Position numbers and translations under genes: made by a program | Assembly: GCA_019873645.1 (NCBI GenBank) | Contig: JAIOAX010000012.1 | Coordinates: 1 to 64,000, forward strand | DNA: 64,000 nucleotides | Direction: 5' to 3' | Source of the DNA: Chloroflexota bacterium | Lineage (GTDB): Bacteria; Chloroflexota; Anaerolineae; B4-G1; SLSP01 | Shown here: positions 43,411 to 52,553 of the stretch, piece after piece | How the letters are laid out: each line of letters starts with the position of its first letter | How positions within the stretch are numbered: position 1 is the first letter of the stretch | The notes under the pieces: generated by a model | What the model saw: the letters and a program-made list of their open reading frames with translations, nothing else | Database searches by the model: none | What the model was told of the DNA's origin: nothing

Positions 43411-43653
43411 ATGACGATTCTACACGTTCGCAATGTACCCGAACAACTCTACAAATGCATCAAGGCGCGCGCAGCGACACAACACCATTCCCTCAGCGCC
43501 AAAGTGATCGCGCTGCTTGAAAGCACTATTGAGCAAGCTGAACGCGATCCCGCCATCACCCTGCAAACCATCCGCGAGCGCCGCGAACGCTACCCCATCT
43601 CGCCGGACGTGCCCGACAGCACATTCCTGTTACGCGAGGACCGCGAACGGTGA
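43411..43653 (+). CDS. FitA-like ribbon-helix-helix antitoxin
   Basis: An 80-residue protein with a ribbon-helix-helix N-terminus (TILHVRNVPEQLYKCIKARA, HSLSAKVIALLESTI) and a C-terminal toxin-binding tail ending TFLLREDRER. GAGACAG before ATG 43411. Its stop overlaps the next gene as GTGA. It is intact, and the operator upstream looks functional. Confidence 0.85.
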   Translation: MTILHVRNVPEQLYKCIKARAATQHHSLSAKVIALLESTIEQAERDPAITLQTIRERRERYPISPDVPDSTFLLREDRER

Positions 43654-43847
43654 CACAACAGAACAATGCTGCAGAAGAAGCGCTGCCTCTGGCAATCCAG
43701 TACGGATGCTCGGCCCACGATGCAGCTTACATCGCTCTGGCGGCGCGTTTTTCTGTCCCCTTCGTCACCGCCGACGAGACGTTGATGCGCAAATTGGGCA
43801 AGCCTGAATTCGATTTACGTTTCCTGGGCGATTGGCCTGTAGTATAA
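43650..43847 (+). pseudogene. PIN-domain toxin remnant (VapC/FitB-like), N-terminal half missing
   Basis: Only the C-terminal half of a PIN toxin is present (HDAAYIALAARFSVPFVTAD, ETLMRKLG, FLGDWPVV). About 70 N-terminal residues carrying the first active-site Asp and Glu residues are absent. The start codon position and the GTGA overlap with the antitoxin are preserved, so an internal deletion removed codons roughly 6-75 in frame. It is probably inactive as an RNase while the antitoxin remains. Confidence 0.7.
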
Positions 43848-43919
43848 TTTATCATCAATCGAACGGACCCACCCAGCGGGCACGGGCAGGAGACCGGCCC
43901 GCGCAAAGAATCAAACGGG

Positions 43920-43975
43920 GTCCAACGATGGTTAATCCGTTTCATCCGTTCAATCCGTTGACATTTTGACAAGGA
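43920..43975. repeat. ATCCGTT-type dispersed repeat
   Basis: TTAATCCGTTTCATCCGTTC followed by AATCCGTTGACATTTTGAC lies just before the VOC protein gene. Confidence 0.7.
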
Positions 43976-43983
43976 GAAAAACA

Positions 43984-44439
43984 ATGACTGAACAAACCGG
44001 AATCGGAACCAATCTTGTATGCCAGATCGGCCTGGTGGTCAAAGACATCGAGAAGTCGGTGGCGGCCTACTGCGACATTCTCGGCCTGCCCAAGCCCAAC
44101 ATCATCGTCACCGACGGCTACGAGAAGGCAAAAACCGTCTATCGCGGGCAGCCCACCGAAGCGACCGCCAAACTGGCGTTCTTCGATATGGGGCAGGTAC
44201 AACTCGAACTCATCGAGCCGGACGGCAAGCCCTCTACCTGGCAGGAGGTGCTCGACGAGAAAGGTGAGGGCATCCACCATATCGCCTTCTTCGTTAAAGA
44301 TAGTGATAAAGTGGTGGCTTACCTGGAAGGCAAAGGCGCGCATCTGGTACAGCAGGGACACTATACCGGCGGTATGTATTCCTACGTGGACGCGACACCA
44401 CAATTGCACCTGGTACTGGAACTGCTGGAAAACTTCTGA
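43984..44439 (+). CDS. VOC-superfamily protein (glyoxalase/methylmalonyl-CoA epimerase-like)
   Basis: A 151-residue vicinal-oxygen-chelate protein with two paired beta-alpha-beta-beta-beta modules (QIGLVVKDIEKSVAAYCDIL, IHHIAFFVKDSDKVVAYLEG). Metal ligands would be His and Glu residues near IHHIAFFV and QLELIEPDG. It resembles methylmalonyl-CoA epimerase and lactoylglutathione lyases. Substrate cannot be deduced. AAGGAG precedes ATG 43984. Confidence 0.85.
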   Translation: MTEQTGIGTNLVCQIGLVVKDIEKSVAAYCDILGLPKPNIIVTDGYEKAKTVYRGQPTEATAKLAFFDMGQVQLELIEPDGKPSTWQEVLDEKGEGIHHIAFFVKDSDKVVAYLEGKGAHLVQQGHYTGGMYSYVDATPQLHLVLELLENF

Positions 44440-44458
44440 GCGACTCCGACGTTTTATA

Positions 44459-44497
44459 GAAAAAAAAGAGGCTGTCCTACGCAAGGACAGCCTCTTT
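44459..44497. terminator. Bidirectional intrinsic terminator
   Basis: AAAGAGGCTGTCCT (44465-44478) pairs with AGGACAGCCTCTTT (44484-44497). A-rich and T-rich flanks give a U-run in both directions. It ends the VOC gene and the Lpl-type binding-protein gene. Confidence 0.85.
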
Positions 44498-44524
44498 GAC
44501 TTATGAGCAGGCCATCAGCCCGAC

Positions 44525-46171
44525 CTATCCACCCTTGGCCTTTTTCTTCCACTCGGCGTACTGCTTCTCGACCTCGGCCTTAATCGCATCAAGGCCGGCG
44601 GCCTTCAGATCCGAGTTATACTTGGGCAGTTCGGTGGCCGGATCCACGTAACCGGTTTGCAGCGCCCGGTTCATACCATCGTAAACCGCATTAACTGCGG
44701 TCAACTCGGCCGCGATGGGGGCAGTGCGGAAGCGGAAGCCCAGGGCCACATGGTTGATCGCATCGTTGGAGTATTCAACCAGCAAGCGGTTCTTGTTCGG
44801 GTCCTCTTTGTTGGTCACCAGCTGGAGCATGATGTCGCCTACGGTCCACGCGCCGGCATGCGCACCGTACCAGGCGCTGTTCTTGAGATTCACGCGGCCA
44901 TCGGCTTCTTTCTCCCAGTGCACACCTTCAACGCCGAACAACTGGGTATTGACCACCTTGGGATCGCTGTGCAGCAGGTTGATGTACTTCATCGCCTGCA
45001 CCGGATAGTTGGACATCGAAGGAATGGCAAGCATCGAGCCACCGGCATGGGTGGTGATGTTGACCTTGGGCTGGCCGTAGATTTCCTTGAGCCGCAGGTC
45101 GGGGTTGCCGGAAGCATTCATCATTTCCTGCGCCTTGATGTTGTTACCCTTCAACGGCATCGGTTCGATGAAGAATTTACCCGCATTAAGGTATTGGCTG
45201 GTGTCGAAGGTGTTCAGCCCCGCGTCGGGATGGATCCACCCCTTCTGATACCACTCATGCATGATGGTCAGACGCTCTTTAGTAACCTCTTGTTCCATGA
45301 CCTTGAGGATAGTCTCATCCCACACACCATTGGCATCCGGGGACAGCTTCATGTTGATAAGTTGCCCGCTCACACCACTGGCGAGGTCCTGGGGATAGGG
45401 TGAAAAGCCATCGCGGCCATCCGTCAGATAGGGATATTCATCTGGGCGGGCAGCTTTGGCCTTCTCCAGCCAGGGCTCCATGTCGCGGTAGCTCTTGATC
45501 TTGGCCGCATCTTCCTCAGTGAAGCCGATTTGCTCGGCCAGAGCGACGTTGTACAGGAAGCCTTCAGGAACGGTCAGCTCTTTGTTGGTGGGCACCGCAT
45601 AGTTGACGCCATCAATCTGCGTACCGGTGATAAACGCCGGGTTCAGGCTCGACAGAATCTCCTTGCCGTAGTTCTTGAGCAAATTACCGTTCGGCCCGTT
45701 GTCGTCATTCAAGGCCGTGAGCAAGCCATCGGTCGCCAACTGCATGTAGTACCACCAGTCAGCGGTGAAGAAAATATCCATCTTCTCACCCGCCTGGATG
45801 CCGGTGATGGCCTTGGAGGACCAATCGCCCCATCCTACGATGTGGAAGATGACGTTGGCGCCGATGAGCGGCTCAATGTATTCGTTGATTGCAGCTTCAA
45901 CCAATGGGCGCTGATCGGTATCGCCGGCGCCGACGATATAGTAGTCAAGGATCGCAACTTCAGCCGGAGGGGCAGCCGTTGCCTTGGGGGCTTCTTTGGT
46001 GGCCTCCTTGGTGGCTTCCTTGGTGGCTTCTTTGGTGGCTTCCTTAGTCGCCTCGGTTGTCGGGGCCGGGGTAGGGGCCGCCGTGGGCTTAGCGCAAGCC
46101 GCGAGGACGCCGCTGACCGTCGCCAGACCGGCGACTTTCAGAAACTGACGGCGTGACAATTTGGTATCCAT
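44525..46171 (-). CDS. Lpl-type extracellular sugar-binding lipoprotein (Tat/lipobox)
   Basis: A 548-residue lipoprotein with a Tat-like motif SRRQFLKVAGLATVSGVL ending at a lipobox Cys near residue 26. A low-complexity linker made of a repeated KEAT unit follows, then a family-1 binding domain of the LplA/LipO kind. GGAGG sits before ATG 46171; the longer frame adds a few residues with a poorer context. It belongs with the two permeases upstream (order permease, permease, binding protein). No ATPase is in the cluster. Ligand is presumably an oligosaccharide from plant or microbial polysaccharide. Confidence 0.87.
   Translation of the reverse strand: MDTKLSRRQFLKVAGLATVSGVLAACAKPTAAPTPAPTTEATKEATKEATKEATKEATKEAPKATAAPPAEVAILDYYIVGAGDTDQRPLVEAAINEYIEPLIGANVIFHIVGWGDWSSKAITGIQAGEKMDIFFTADWWYYMQLATDGLLTALNDDNGPNGNLLKNYGKEILSSLNPAFITGTQIDGVNYAVPTNKELTVPEGFLYNVALAEQIGFTEEDAAKIKSYRDMEPWLEKAKAARPDEYPYLTDGRDGFSPYPQDLASGVSGQLINMKLSPDANGVWDETILKVMEQEVTKERLTIMHEWYQKGWIHPDAGLNTFDTSQYLNAGKFFIEPMPLKGNNIKAQEMMNASGNPDLRLKEIYGQPKVNITTHAGGSMLAIPSMSNYPVQAMKYINLLHSDPKVVNTQLFGVEGVHWEKEADGRVNLKNSAWYGAHAGAWTVGDIMLQLVTNKEDPNKNRLLVEYSNDAINHVALGFRFRTAPIAAELTAVNAVYDGMNRALQTGYVDPATELPKYNSDLKAAGLDAIKAEVEKQYAEWKKKAKGG
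45985..46050 (-). repeat. 12-bp tandem repeat encoding KEAT units
   Basis: Five to six GGTGGCTTCCTT-like units in the coding strand reverse complement encode KEATKEATKEAT in the lipoprotein linker. Confidence 0.75.
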
Positions 46172-46406
46172 GGTCTCTTCCTCCTTCTTCATTCTAACAA
46201 GCAGTGAAATACTAAATCTGGTTCAATGGGTTGAGGTGTTTGCAAAAACGAATCTGCACATATCCATCTATTTTGAAAATCTCTTATAATTCGCCTCCTT
46301 TCTTGATTCCTTAAGAATAATTATTTGATGTCAGGTCAGTCAGCCATGCAGCTCCTGATACACGAGTTACCGACTGTAACCTCATAGGCGGATGAAAACA
46401 CAAGTT

Positions 46407-47363
46407 TTATCCCTTGATCGCGCCGATGGTCAAACCGCGAATGAAATAGCGTTGGAAGAAGGGATAAGCAAAGATAATGGGGCCCACCGTCACCACAGCC
46501 ATAGCCATACGGAAAGTCTGTGAAGGCAATTCCGACACATTGACAATACCCTGCATCTTATCCGCATTTTCGAGCAAGAAGCGGATATTGTTCAACGTGG
46601 TATAGATGGTGAATTGCAGACTGTAATACTTCGTCTCGTCTACCAGCAGCAGGCAGTTAAAGAAGTTGTTCCAGATTCCAATCGCACTAAACAGCGCCAC
46701 GGTCGCCAGGCCGGGGATGGCCAGCGGCATGACGATCTGAAACAGCGTGCGCCACTCATTCGCGCCATCAATGCGGGCCGATTCGATAATCTCATTGGGC
46801 ACATTCGATTGATAGAAGGTGCGCATGACAATCACCCAGAATGGACTGAACGCCGATGGCAGGAACAAAGCCCACAACGTATTCTGGATTTTCAGAAGCT
46901 GCCGTGTCACCATGTAATACGCCACCAGCCCGCCGCCGAACAGCATGGTGAAGAACGCATAAAAGGTAAAGAAAGTCTTGAACTTAAAATTGGGCCGCGA
47001 AAGCGGGTAAGCGTAAAACCCCACCATCAACACCGAGAGGATCGTACCGGCCACCGTCGCAATAATGGTGTTTTTGTAGGCCGTAATGACAATCGAACCC
47101 TGGCTGAAAAGGAAGGTGTAGGCGCGGGCCGAGAATTCACGCGGCCACAAGCGGTAACCGTCTGCAACCAGCACAGACTCCGACGTGAGCGAGGCAATGA
47201 TAATCACGTAGATAGGAATGAGCGTCAAAATGCAAAGGATTCCCAACAGGATGGTAAAAAACGCATTGACGCCCGGAGAAAGGGCCAGCATATCGCGCTG
47301 TTGTTCCTTCCGTGAGAAAAACTTAACCAGTGATTTTGAATCAGGTTTGGCTATGACTTCCAT
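46407..47363 (-). CDS. Sugar ABC transporter permease (LplC/YtcP/MalG-like)
   Basis: A 318-residue permease with about six transmembrane segments and the EAA loop ESARIDGANEWRTLFQIVMP around residue 200, the binding site for the ATPase. It is encoded with the LplB-like permease and the binding lipoprotein. An ABC ATPase gene is absent, so a shared MsmX-type ATPase elsewhere in the genome is expected. Confidence 0.9.
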   Translation of the reverse strand: MEVIAKPDSKSLVKFFSRKEQQRDMLALSPGVNAFFTILLGILCILTLIPIYVIIIASLTSESVLVADGYRLWPREFSARAYTFLFSQGSIVITAYKNTIIATVAGTILSVLMVGFYAYPLSRPNFKFKTFFTFYAFFTMLFGGGLVAYYMVTRQLLKIQNTLWALFLPSAFSPFWVIVMRTFYQSNVPNEIIESARIDGANEWRTLFQIVMPLAIPGLATVALFSAIGIWNNFFNCLLLVDETKYYSLQFTIYTTLNNIRFLLENADKMQGIVNVSELPSQTFRMAMAVVTVGPIIFAYPFFQRYFIRGLTIGAIKG

Positions 47364-47395
47364 ACTCTTTCAGGCTACCCTTCGGCGATTCAAGC

Positions 47396-48388
47396 CTAGA
47401 ACAGGGCCATTTCCGGCCGCACCTTGCGCACAATGGCATTGGTAATCAGAATCAAGACAAACCCCACGATGGATTGCACAAACGCGGCGGCGGCAGGATA
47501 ACCGAGCGGCAAATTGCTTCTTAACATGCCGTACACAAAGACGTCCAGCGTCTGCGTGACATCCCGAACAATCGCCGAACCGTTCGGCAGCGTGTAGAAC
47601 ATGTCGAAGTCAGAGCCGAAAATACGCCCGACCGCCAGGATTTGCAGCAGCACAATCACCGGGACCAGGTGTGGCAAGGTAATATGAACAAATTGCTTCC
47701 ACTTGCCGGCGCCATCAATCGCCGCCGCTTCGTACAACTCACGATCAATACCGGTGATGGTCGCCAGGTAGACAATGGAACCGTTACCCGTATATTTCCA
47801 GATATTGGCAAGCAGGAAAATGAACGGCCAGGCCGCCTTCTGTTTATAAACCTCTATGGGGGCGTATCCCAAAGGAACGATGAGGCTGTTGATAATCCCC
47901 TGAGAGCTACCCAGAGCGTAGACGACATAGGCAACCACAATCCAGGAGATAAAAAACGGCAGGAAGAAAACAGAGTGATAGAATTTAGCCAGAAACCGGT
48001 TTGTCAGTTCAAAGATGATCACCGCCAGCGCAACAGAAAGCACCAACCCCACCACCATAAAGAGCAGGTTATACAAAACAGTGTTGCGGATGTACGTCAT
48101 CGTCGCGCCGATATTCGTGGGCAGGGTCAAATACTTAAAGTTGTTCAATCCAACCCAGGGACTGTGAATGAGGCTGTAGATGAAGCGGTTTTGAATGAAA
48201 GCATCGGCCGGCGGTTTCACAAGCTTATAGGTCTTGAACGCCAGGATGACGCCGGGCATGGGGAGATAGGCAAACAGAAACAACCATATCGCGCCCGGCA
48301 AAACCATCGTCAGATAAGATAAGTTGGTGTATATCTTATCTCTGTTCCATTTGGACTTCTTCCGCGGAGACGATTGTGCAGAGGACAT
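47396..48388 (-). CDS. Sugar ABC transporter permease (LplB/YteP/MalF-like)
   Basis: A 330-residue first permease of the Lpl-type operon: N-terminal basic region, transmembrane segment starting YLTMVLPGAIWLFLFAYLPM, and EAA loop ELYEAAAIDGAGKWKQFVHI around residue 215. The frame is open 19 codons upstream, but AAGGAGG lies between that point and ATG 48388, so 48388 is used with moderate confidence. The promoter at 48482-48509 drives the operon. Confidence 0.88.
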   Translation of the reverse strand: MSSAQSSPRKKSKWNRDKIYTNLSYLTMVLPGAIWLFLFAYLPMPGVILAFKTYKLVKPPADAFIQNRFIYSLIHSPWVGLNNFKYLTLPTNIGATMTYIRNTVLYNLLFMVVGLVLSVALAVIIFELTNRFLAKFYHSVFFLPFFISWIVVAYVVYALGSSQGIINSLIVPLGYAPIEVYKQKAAWPFIFLLANIWKYTGNGSIVYLATITGIDRELYEAAAIDGAGKWKQFVHITLPHLVPVIVLLQILAVGRIFGSDFDMFYTLPNGSAIVRDVTQTLDVFVYGMLRSNLPLGYPAAAAFVQSIVGFVLILITNAIVRKVRPEMALF

Positions 48389-48481
48389 AATGGCTATGGC
48401 GCACCTCCTTAATCGTGAACAACAATCACTCCCCCGGCCCAACATTTCAGGCGAGTAGTTGAAGTTTCAATGAACAATTCA

Positions 48482-48509
48482 ATTGTAACTTGAAAATTGC
48501 GTTTGTCAA
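48482..48509 (-). promoter_or_regulatory. Promoter of the Lpl-type operon
   Basis: On the minus strand TTGACA (48504-48509) and TACAAT (48482-48487) are separated by 16 bases. The flanking CAATTGAATTG is a near palindrome and could be an operator. Confidence 0.65.
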
Positions 48510-48533
48510 TAGGGGGATGGCGGATTTTTCGAT

Positions 48534-48974
48534 TTAGCGGGGCAATCGCACCTCAAATAGACATGCCTCTCCACCACGCAATCGCGATGTCTTCAGCGTC
48601 ACCGTCACTGAAATCCCCAACGCAGCTTCAAAATTCGCTTGCAGGTTGTGCGCCGAACACTCACACAACACAGGCGATGTTACCCAACCGGCCTGTACCA
48701 GATCACAACCACAGGCATCATAGCGCACCTCGACAATATCGTCATCCACCAGCGTATACGTCGAGGCCGGGAAACGGCTCGCCAGTTCCACGAGGAGGCG
48801 CCTTATATCGCCGCCGGCCTGTGCCCAGGATTCACGAAAGACTTGCGCCGTGTATGAGCGTGCACACGCCTGCCCGCACTCACGTAAGAGCAGCGTGCGC
48901 GACGGCGCATCCAGGCTCTCCAATCCTCTCACCAATCCATCGAACCAACAGGATAAGAAATCCATGCCCTCCAA
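48534..48974 (-). CDS. Small Cys-rich protein of the V4R/ATC-hydrolase-like kind
   Basis: A 146-residue soluble protein with paired cysteines (LLLRECGQACARSYT, YDACGCDLVQAG, VLCECSAHN) and a C-terminal GGEACLFEVRL that recalls V4R-type (4-vinyl reductase/ATC hydrolase-like) domains. Resemblance is weak. It is encoded 28 bases after the GH35 gene and is probably co-transcribed with it. No reaction can be assigned. Confidence 0.65.
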   Translation of the reverse strand: MEGMDFLSCWFDGLVRGLESLDAPSRTLLLRECGQACARSYTAQVFRESWAQAGGDIRRLLVELASRFPASTYTLVDDDIVEVRYDACGCDLVQAGWVTSPVLCECSAHNLQANFEAALGISVTVTLKTSRLRGGEACLFEVRLPR

Positions 48975-49002
48975 TCCTTTCGTCAGTCCATCAAACCGAT
49001 AG

Positions 49003-51192
49003 TCAGAAACCCGCGTTCAGGGTCATCGTCAGGCCGGTCGCGTCCTCGCTGACGCCGGTGACTTCGGCGGTGGCGTAGTGCAAGATGACGTCCGGCTTGA
49101 ACTGCCATTCCAGGGGCAGAATTAGCCCTTGACGGGCAGGTAAACGCAGGGGATGCCCGTCGAACAAAATTTCGCCGCGATAGGCCACAGTCGTTTCGAT
49201 GGGGTCATCCTGGTAATTGTTGATGAACAGGAAACTGCCGCGCTCCCCACGGCTGAGGTGCACGTCGGCCCAATCGCTGAGGGTGAAGAGCGGCGCGCAA
49301 CCCATACGCAAGGCGATCTGGTGCACGATGTCCAGGTCGTCGAGCGTGTTAGCGGCGAGGGCTGCGCCCAAAAGCATCACCGTCCCCTGCCCCAACCGTT
49401 GTGTGATCCCCACCGGCGCGCTTTCACAGGTCGCCCAGACCGCAGCGAAGTTGCCGGTGTAAGTCTCCACAAAGGAGACCGGTATATCGTTATGGTCGAA
49501 GGCCGTAATCAAGCGAGATGTGAACGGCGGATCGCTGTTTACTACCGTAACACCCAGGGCATCCCGCAGAAGCGTACAGGGCCGCCCGTTTTCATCCTCG
49601 CGGGGCAGCCGCCCGACGATGATGAGCTTCCCGCCGGACGCAACGTAGTCCACCAGCTTGCGCTGCACCGCTGCCTCGCAAGCCTGGTCGAGCATCACCC
49701 ACAAGCACGGATGGCGGTTCACATCCAACGCGGCGCGGCCTAGTTCCAGTGCAGCGAAGGGGCGGTGCGTCAGGGCCAGGCCGCGAGCGATGAAGTCGAA
49801 CAGGATAACCTCGCGCTGGTGCATGAGGATATCGGTCGCTGCTTGCGTCGCGGGGAGATTGACTTCGGTCATGAAGTCGTCCAGCCGGAAGCCAATCGTG
49901 GCGACGGTTTCGGGCCGGGCGCGTGTCAAAGCGTCGCCGTAAGCAGCCAGAACGCGCGACAGGCGCGGGTAGCGGTGATAGTGGCGGCGCACGGTCCCGT
50001 CCTTGCGCACCGGATGCCCCCAGTCGTGGCGCTTGACGGGACTCAGCAGCGGGTCGTTCTCGCCGTCGCAGAACAGGTAGTGGTTGAAGGCGCGCATCCC
50101 GCAGGCGAGGCTCAGGCGGGTGTGCAGGTCGTACAGGGACGTCTGCCCGTTGCCGAAATCCTGGTTGCCGCCGGCCTGGAATTCGATGGAGAACAGCGGC
50201 TGCTGCGGGTTTTGCAGGGCCGCCGTCATCGCGTTGACCAGCAAAATGTGGTGGATGTTGCTCTCGCCGATGGACAGGGGATACACATCCGTCGCGCTGA
50301 TCACGTCGTTCAGTGCCATGACCTCGGCCAGTTGCGAGAGGCCGATGGGAAAGGTCTTGCCGCCGTTGCCAAAGCCGTGGATGTTGATGACCGGCGGGAC
50401 TTCCAGGCCGTTGGCGCGTGCGGTGTCCAGCAGGAAGGCGGCATAATCGCGCAGATAGCGGCGGTAGAAGCGGCGGTAGTCAGCGACGAGGCGGGCCGCA
50501 AACGGGGCATGGGGCATGGTGAGTTGCTCACACAGCGATTCCGGTGAGGCGTCGAAGGGATAGTGGTCGTGTAGGGCATTACCGTAAGTCTGCTTGAGGT
50601 AGACTAAAAAGCGGTTCAACGTGTCGGGATTGAGGTCGAAGAGGTTCCTGACCCACTGTAGCATGCCCATTTCGTTATCGAGTTGCACCAGGACGATGGG
50701 GCCGCCGCGTGTGATCTGGCGCGGGGCAAGCACGCCGAACACCGCCTCATACCACGTGGCAGCGCAGCGCCGAAAATCCGGGTGCAGGTAACTGGCGAGG
50801 TTCTGCGCCTGCCCGTGCTGGTCAACGAAGGTCACCTGGGGATACCGCTCGAACACCCACGGCGGAATGCCCTCATTGATGGTTTCAGCCATGATGTAGG
50901 GGCCCGGCCGGGCGATGACGTACAATCCCAGCGCGTGGGCCAGATCCAGGAAACCGGCAAGATCGCGCAGTGGATGCGTGTGCCCGTCGAAGTCCGGCGT
51001 GTCAAGCGATGGCTGGTGCCACAACCAGGGGATGTAGCTGGCGACGGCGTTGAACCCGGCGGCTTGCAGCAAGCCCAGGCGGTGCGGCCATTGGTCGGCG
51101 GGCGTGCGGAAGTAGTGAAATTCGCCTGCCTGCAACAAAACAGGGCGGTCGTCAATCCAGAACAAACCCTCAGCGGCGTAAAATCGGCTCAT
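49003..51192 (-). CDS. GH35-like beta-galactosidase
   Basis: A 729-residue glycoside hydrolase. The TIM-barrel core holds the acid/base motif VLVQLDNEMGM near residue 175 (QxDNE instead of the common QxENE) and the nucleophile in FSIEFQAGG near residue 330. It begins with the conserved GLFWIDDRPVLLQAGEFHYF seen in GH35 family members. No signal peptide is present, so it probably acts in the cytoplasm on imported galactosides or related oligosaccharides. GAAAGGA before ATG 51192. It lies beside the LacI regulator. Confidence 0.82.
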   Translation of the reverse strand: MSRFYAAEGLFWIDDRPVLLQAGEFHYFRTPADQWPHRLGLLQAAGFNAVASYIPWLWHQPSLDTPDFDGHTHPLRDLAGFLDLAHALGLYVIARPGPYIMAETINEGIPPWVFERYPQVTFVDQHGQAQNLASYLHPDFRRCAATWYEAVFGVLAPRQITRGGPIVLVQLDNEMGMLQWVRNLFDLNPDTLNRFLVYLKQTYGNALHDHYPFDASPESLCEQLTMPHAPFAARLVADYRRFYRRYLRDYAAFLLDTARANGLEVPPVINIHGFGNGGKTFPIGLSQLAEVMALNDVISATDVYPLSIGESNIHHILLVNAMTAALQNPQQPLFSIEFQAGGNQDFGNGQTSLYDLHTRLSLACGMRAFNHYLFCDGENDPLLSPVKRHDWGHPVRKDGTVRRHYHRYPRLSRVLAAYGDALTRARPETVATIGFRLDDFMTEVNLPATQAATDILMHQREVILFDFIARGLALTHRPFAALELGRAALDVNRHPCLWVMLDQACEAAVQRKLVDYVASGGKLIIVGRLPREDENGRPCTLLRDALGVTVVNSDPPFTSRLITAFDHNDIPVSFVETYTGNFAAVWATCESAPVGITQRLGQGTVMLLGAALAANTLDDLDIVHQIALRMGCAPLFTLSDWADVHLSRGERGSFLFINNYQDDPIETTVAYRGEILFDGHPLRLPARQGLILPLEWQFKPDVILHYATAEVTGVSEDATGLTMTLNAGF

Positions 51193-51239
51193 GGCGCAAT
51201 CCTTTCGCGGTGGGTGAATCCCAAGATAGCCAGCGCGCG

Positions 51240-51316
51240 TTAAATCCACGGGCTATGCGTGTACACATCCCAGATCAGCCCGCTCAGGTAGTTTTCGATT
51301 AGGCGGTAGGGGATTC
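51240..51316 (-). pseudogene. C-terminal remnant of an unidentified gene
   Basis: A minus-strand frame of 25 codons ends at TAA 51240-51242 and reads RIPYRLIENYLSGLIWDVYT then HSPWI. It closes upstream by a stop. It looks like the end of a carbohydrate-metabolism enzyme whose main part is gone. No start or ribosome site. Confidence 0.35.
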
Positions 51317-51349
51317 TTTATGAATGAGGTACGCCAGGGACCGGATGGA

Positions 51350-51410
51350 AATCTACCACCAATCTTCACTAATTTTGTTTCCTATTCGTGACGATTCGTG
51401 TAGATTCGTG
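51350..51410. repeat. ATTCGTG-type dispersed repeat
   Basis: ATTCGTGACGATTCGTGTAG followed by ATTCGTGGTTT steps, the same family as at 36605-36633. It lies between the gene remnant and the LacI gene. Confidence 0.7.
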
Positions 51411-51477
51411 GTTTAATCTTCCGATCAACGGCGAAAAGTCCGTTCAATTCCATTGAATGTCTGTTGGGAAATCTGTC

Positions 51478-52467
51478 TCAAGATGTTCGCAATGCCTCTG
51501 GATGTTTCAGTGAGGATTCACGCTGGATAAAGGCGGTTGGGATGCGCAGCGGTTCCGGCAGTTGCCCGCTTTCCAGGTAGTCGAACAGCCAGGTCGCCGC
51601 GGTCATGCCCCACAGGAAGCGCGAAGCGCCGATCGTGGAAAGGCTCGGTTGCATATATTGCGCGACCCGAATGTCGTCGAAGCCCACGACGGCAATATCG
51701 TCGGGCGCTGTGAGGCCGTGCTCTTTCAGCGCCTTGATGAAGCCGATCGCCATTTGGTCGTTGGCGCAGAAGACAGCTTCAGGCAGATTCCCGGCGGCAA
51801 TGACGCTTTGGGCCACATCGTAACCCGATTTCTCCAGGAAATTGCCCTGATACACGGCGACGGTCAAGCCGTGTCGGGCCGCCTCGCCCAAAAACGTCTC
51901 GGTACGCTCGGCGTTGTCGAAGGAATCCAGCGCGCCCGCCACGTAAGCCAGACGGCGCAATCCCTGCCGGTAGAGATGCTCGAAGGCTTCCACCACGCCA
52001 TGGCGGTTGTCAATCAACAACGGGAAGACGTAATCCGCTTCCAGACGGCGATCCAGCACGACGATTGGAAACGTCGGCGCGGCCAGCCTGAGGATCAGGT
52101 CGCTGGCGATCTTGGAGTCGAAGACGATAGCTCCGTCCACCTGCCGGTGGGTGAAAATCCGGCGTTCGACCTGGCTCTCCGGACACACGATAAGGTCGTA
52201 GTCGGTCTGCAGGACGGCGTCGTGGATGCCTTCGAGGATGTCCTCGTAGAAGGCGCCGCTGAAGCGCGTGATGAACACGCCGATCGTGCGCGACTTGCGC
52301 TTTTTGAGATGTCGGGCGAAGGCGTTGGGGTGATAATTGATGTCCTCGGCGGCCTGCAGAACGCGCTGGCGCGTCTCCTCGCTGATCGTGCCCGTCGCGT
52401 TCAGGGCATACGAGGCTGCGGTAATACTGACTCCGGCGCGGCGCGCCACGTCTTTGATCGTCGGCAT
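51478..52467 (-). CDS. LacI-family transcriptional regulator
   Basis: A 329-residue repressor-type protein. The helix-turn-helix IKDVARRAGVSITAASYALN at residues 3-22 is followed by the hinge (YHPNAFARHLKKRKS) and a periplasmic-binding-like effector domain (IGVFITRFSGAFYEDILEGI). It should bind operators near its own and neighbouring sugar genes (the GH35 gene or the long operon upstream). AGGAG before ATG 52467. Its effector is probably a sugar released by the neighbouring enzymes. Confidence 0.93.
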   Translation of the reverse strand: MPTIKDVARRAGVSITAASYALNATGTISEETRQRVLQAAEDINYHPNAFARHLKKRKSRTIGVFITRFSGAFYEDILEGIHDAVLQTDYDLIVCPESQVERRIFTHRQVDGAIVFDSKIASDLILRLAAPTFPIVVLDRRLEADYVFPLLIDNRHGVVEAFEHLYRQGLRRLAYVAGALDSFDNAERTETFLGEAARHGLTVAVYQGNFLEKSGYDVAQSVIAAGNLPEAVFCANDQMAIGFIKALKEHGLTAPDDIAVVGFDDIRVAQYMQPSLSTIGASRFLWGMTAATWLFDYLESGQLPEPLRIPTAFIQRESSLKHPEALRTS

Positions 52468-52489
52468 AAATTCTCCTAAGAACCGCTAA

Positions 52490-52553
52490 TCTCGCAAATC
52501 TACGCGAATCTCTAAAAATCAGCGGGGATTCGCGTGATTCGCGGTTAAACTCA
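52490..52553. repeat. GCGAATC/AATCAGCG-type repeat with inverted half
   Basis: CGCAAATCTACGCGAATCTC followed by AATCAGCGGGGATTCGCGTG and ATTCGCGGTT; the halves are partly complementary. It lies between the LacI gene and the glucoamylase-like gene. Confidence 0.6.
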
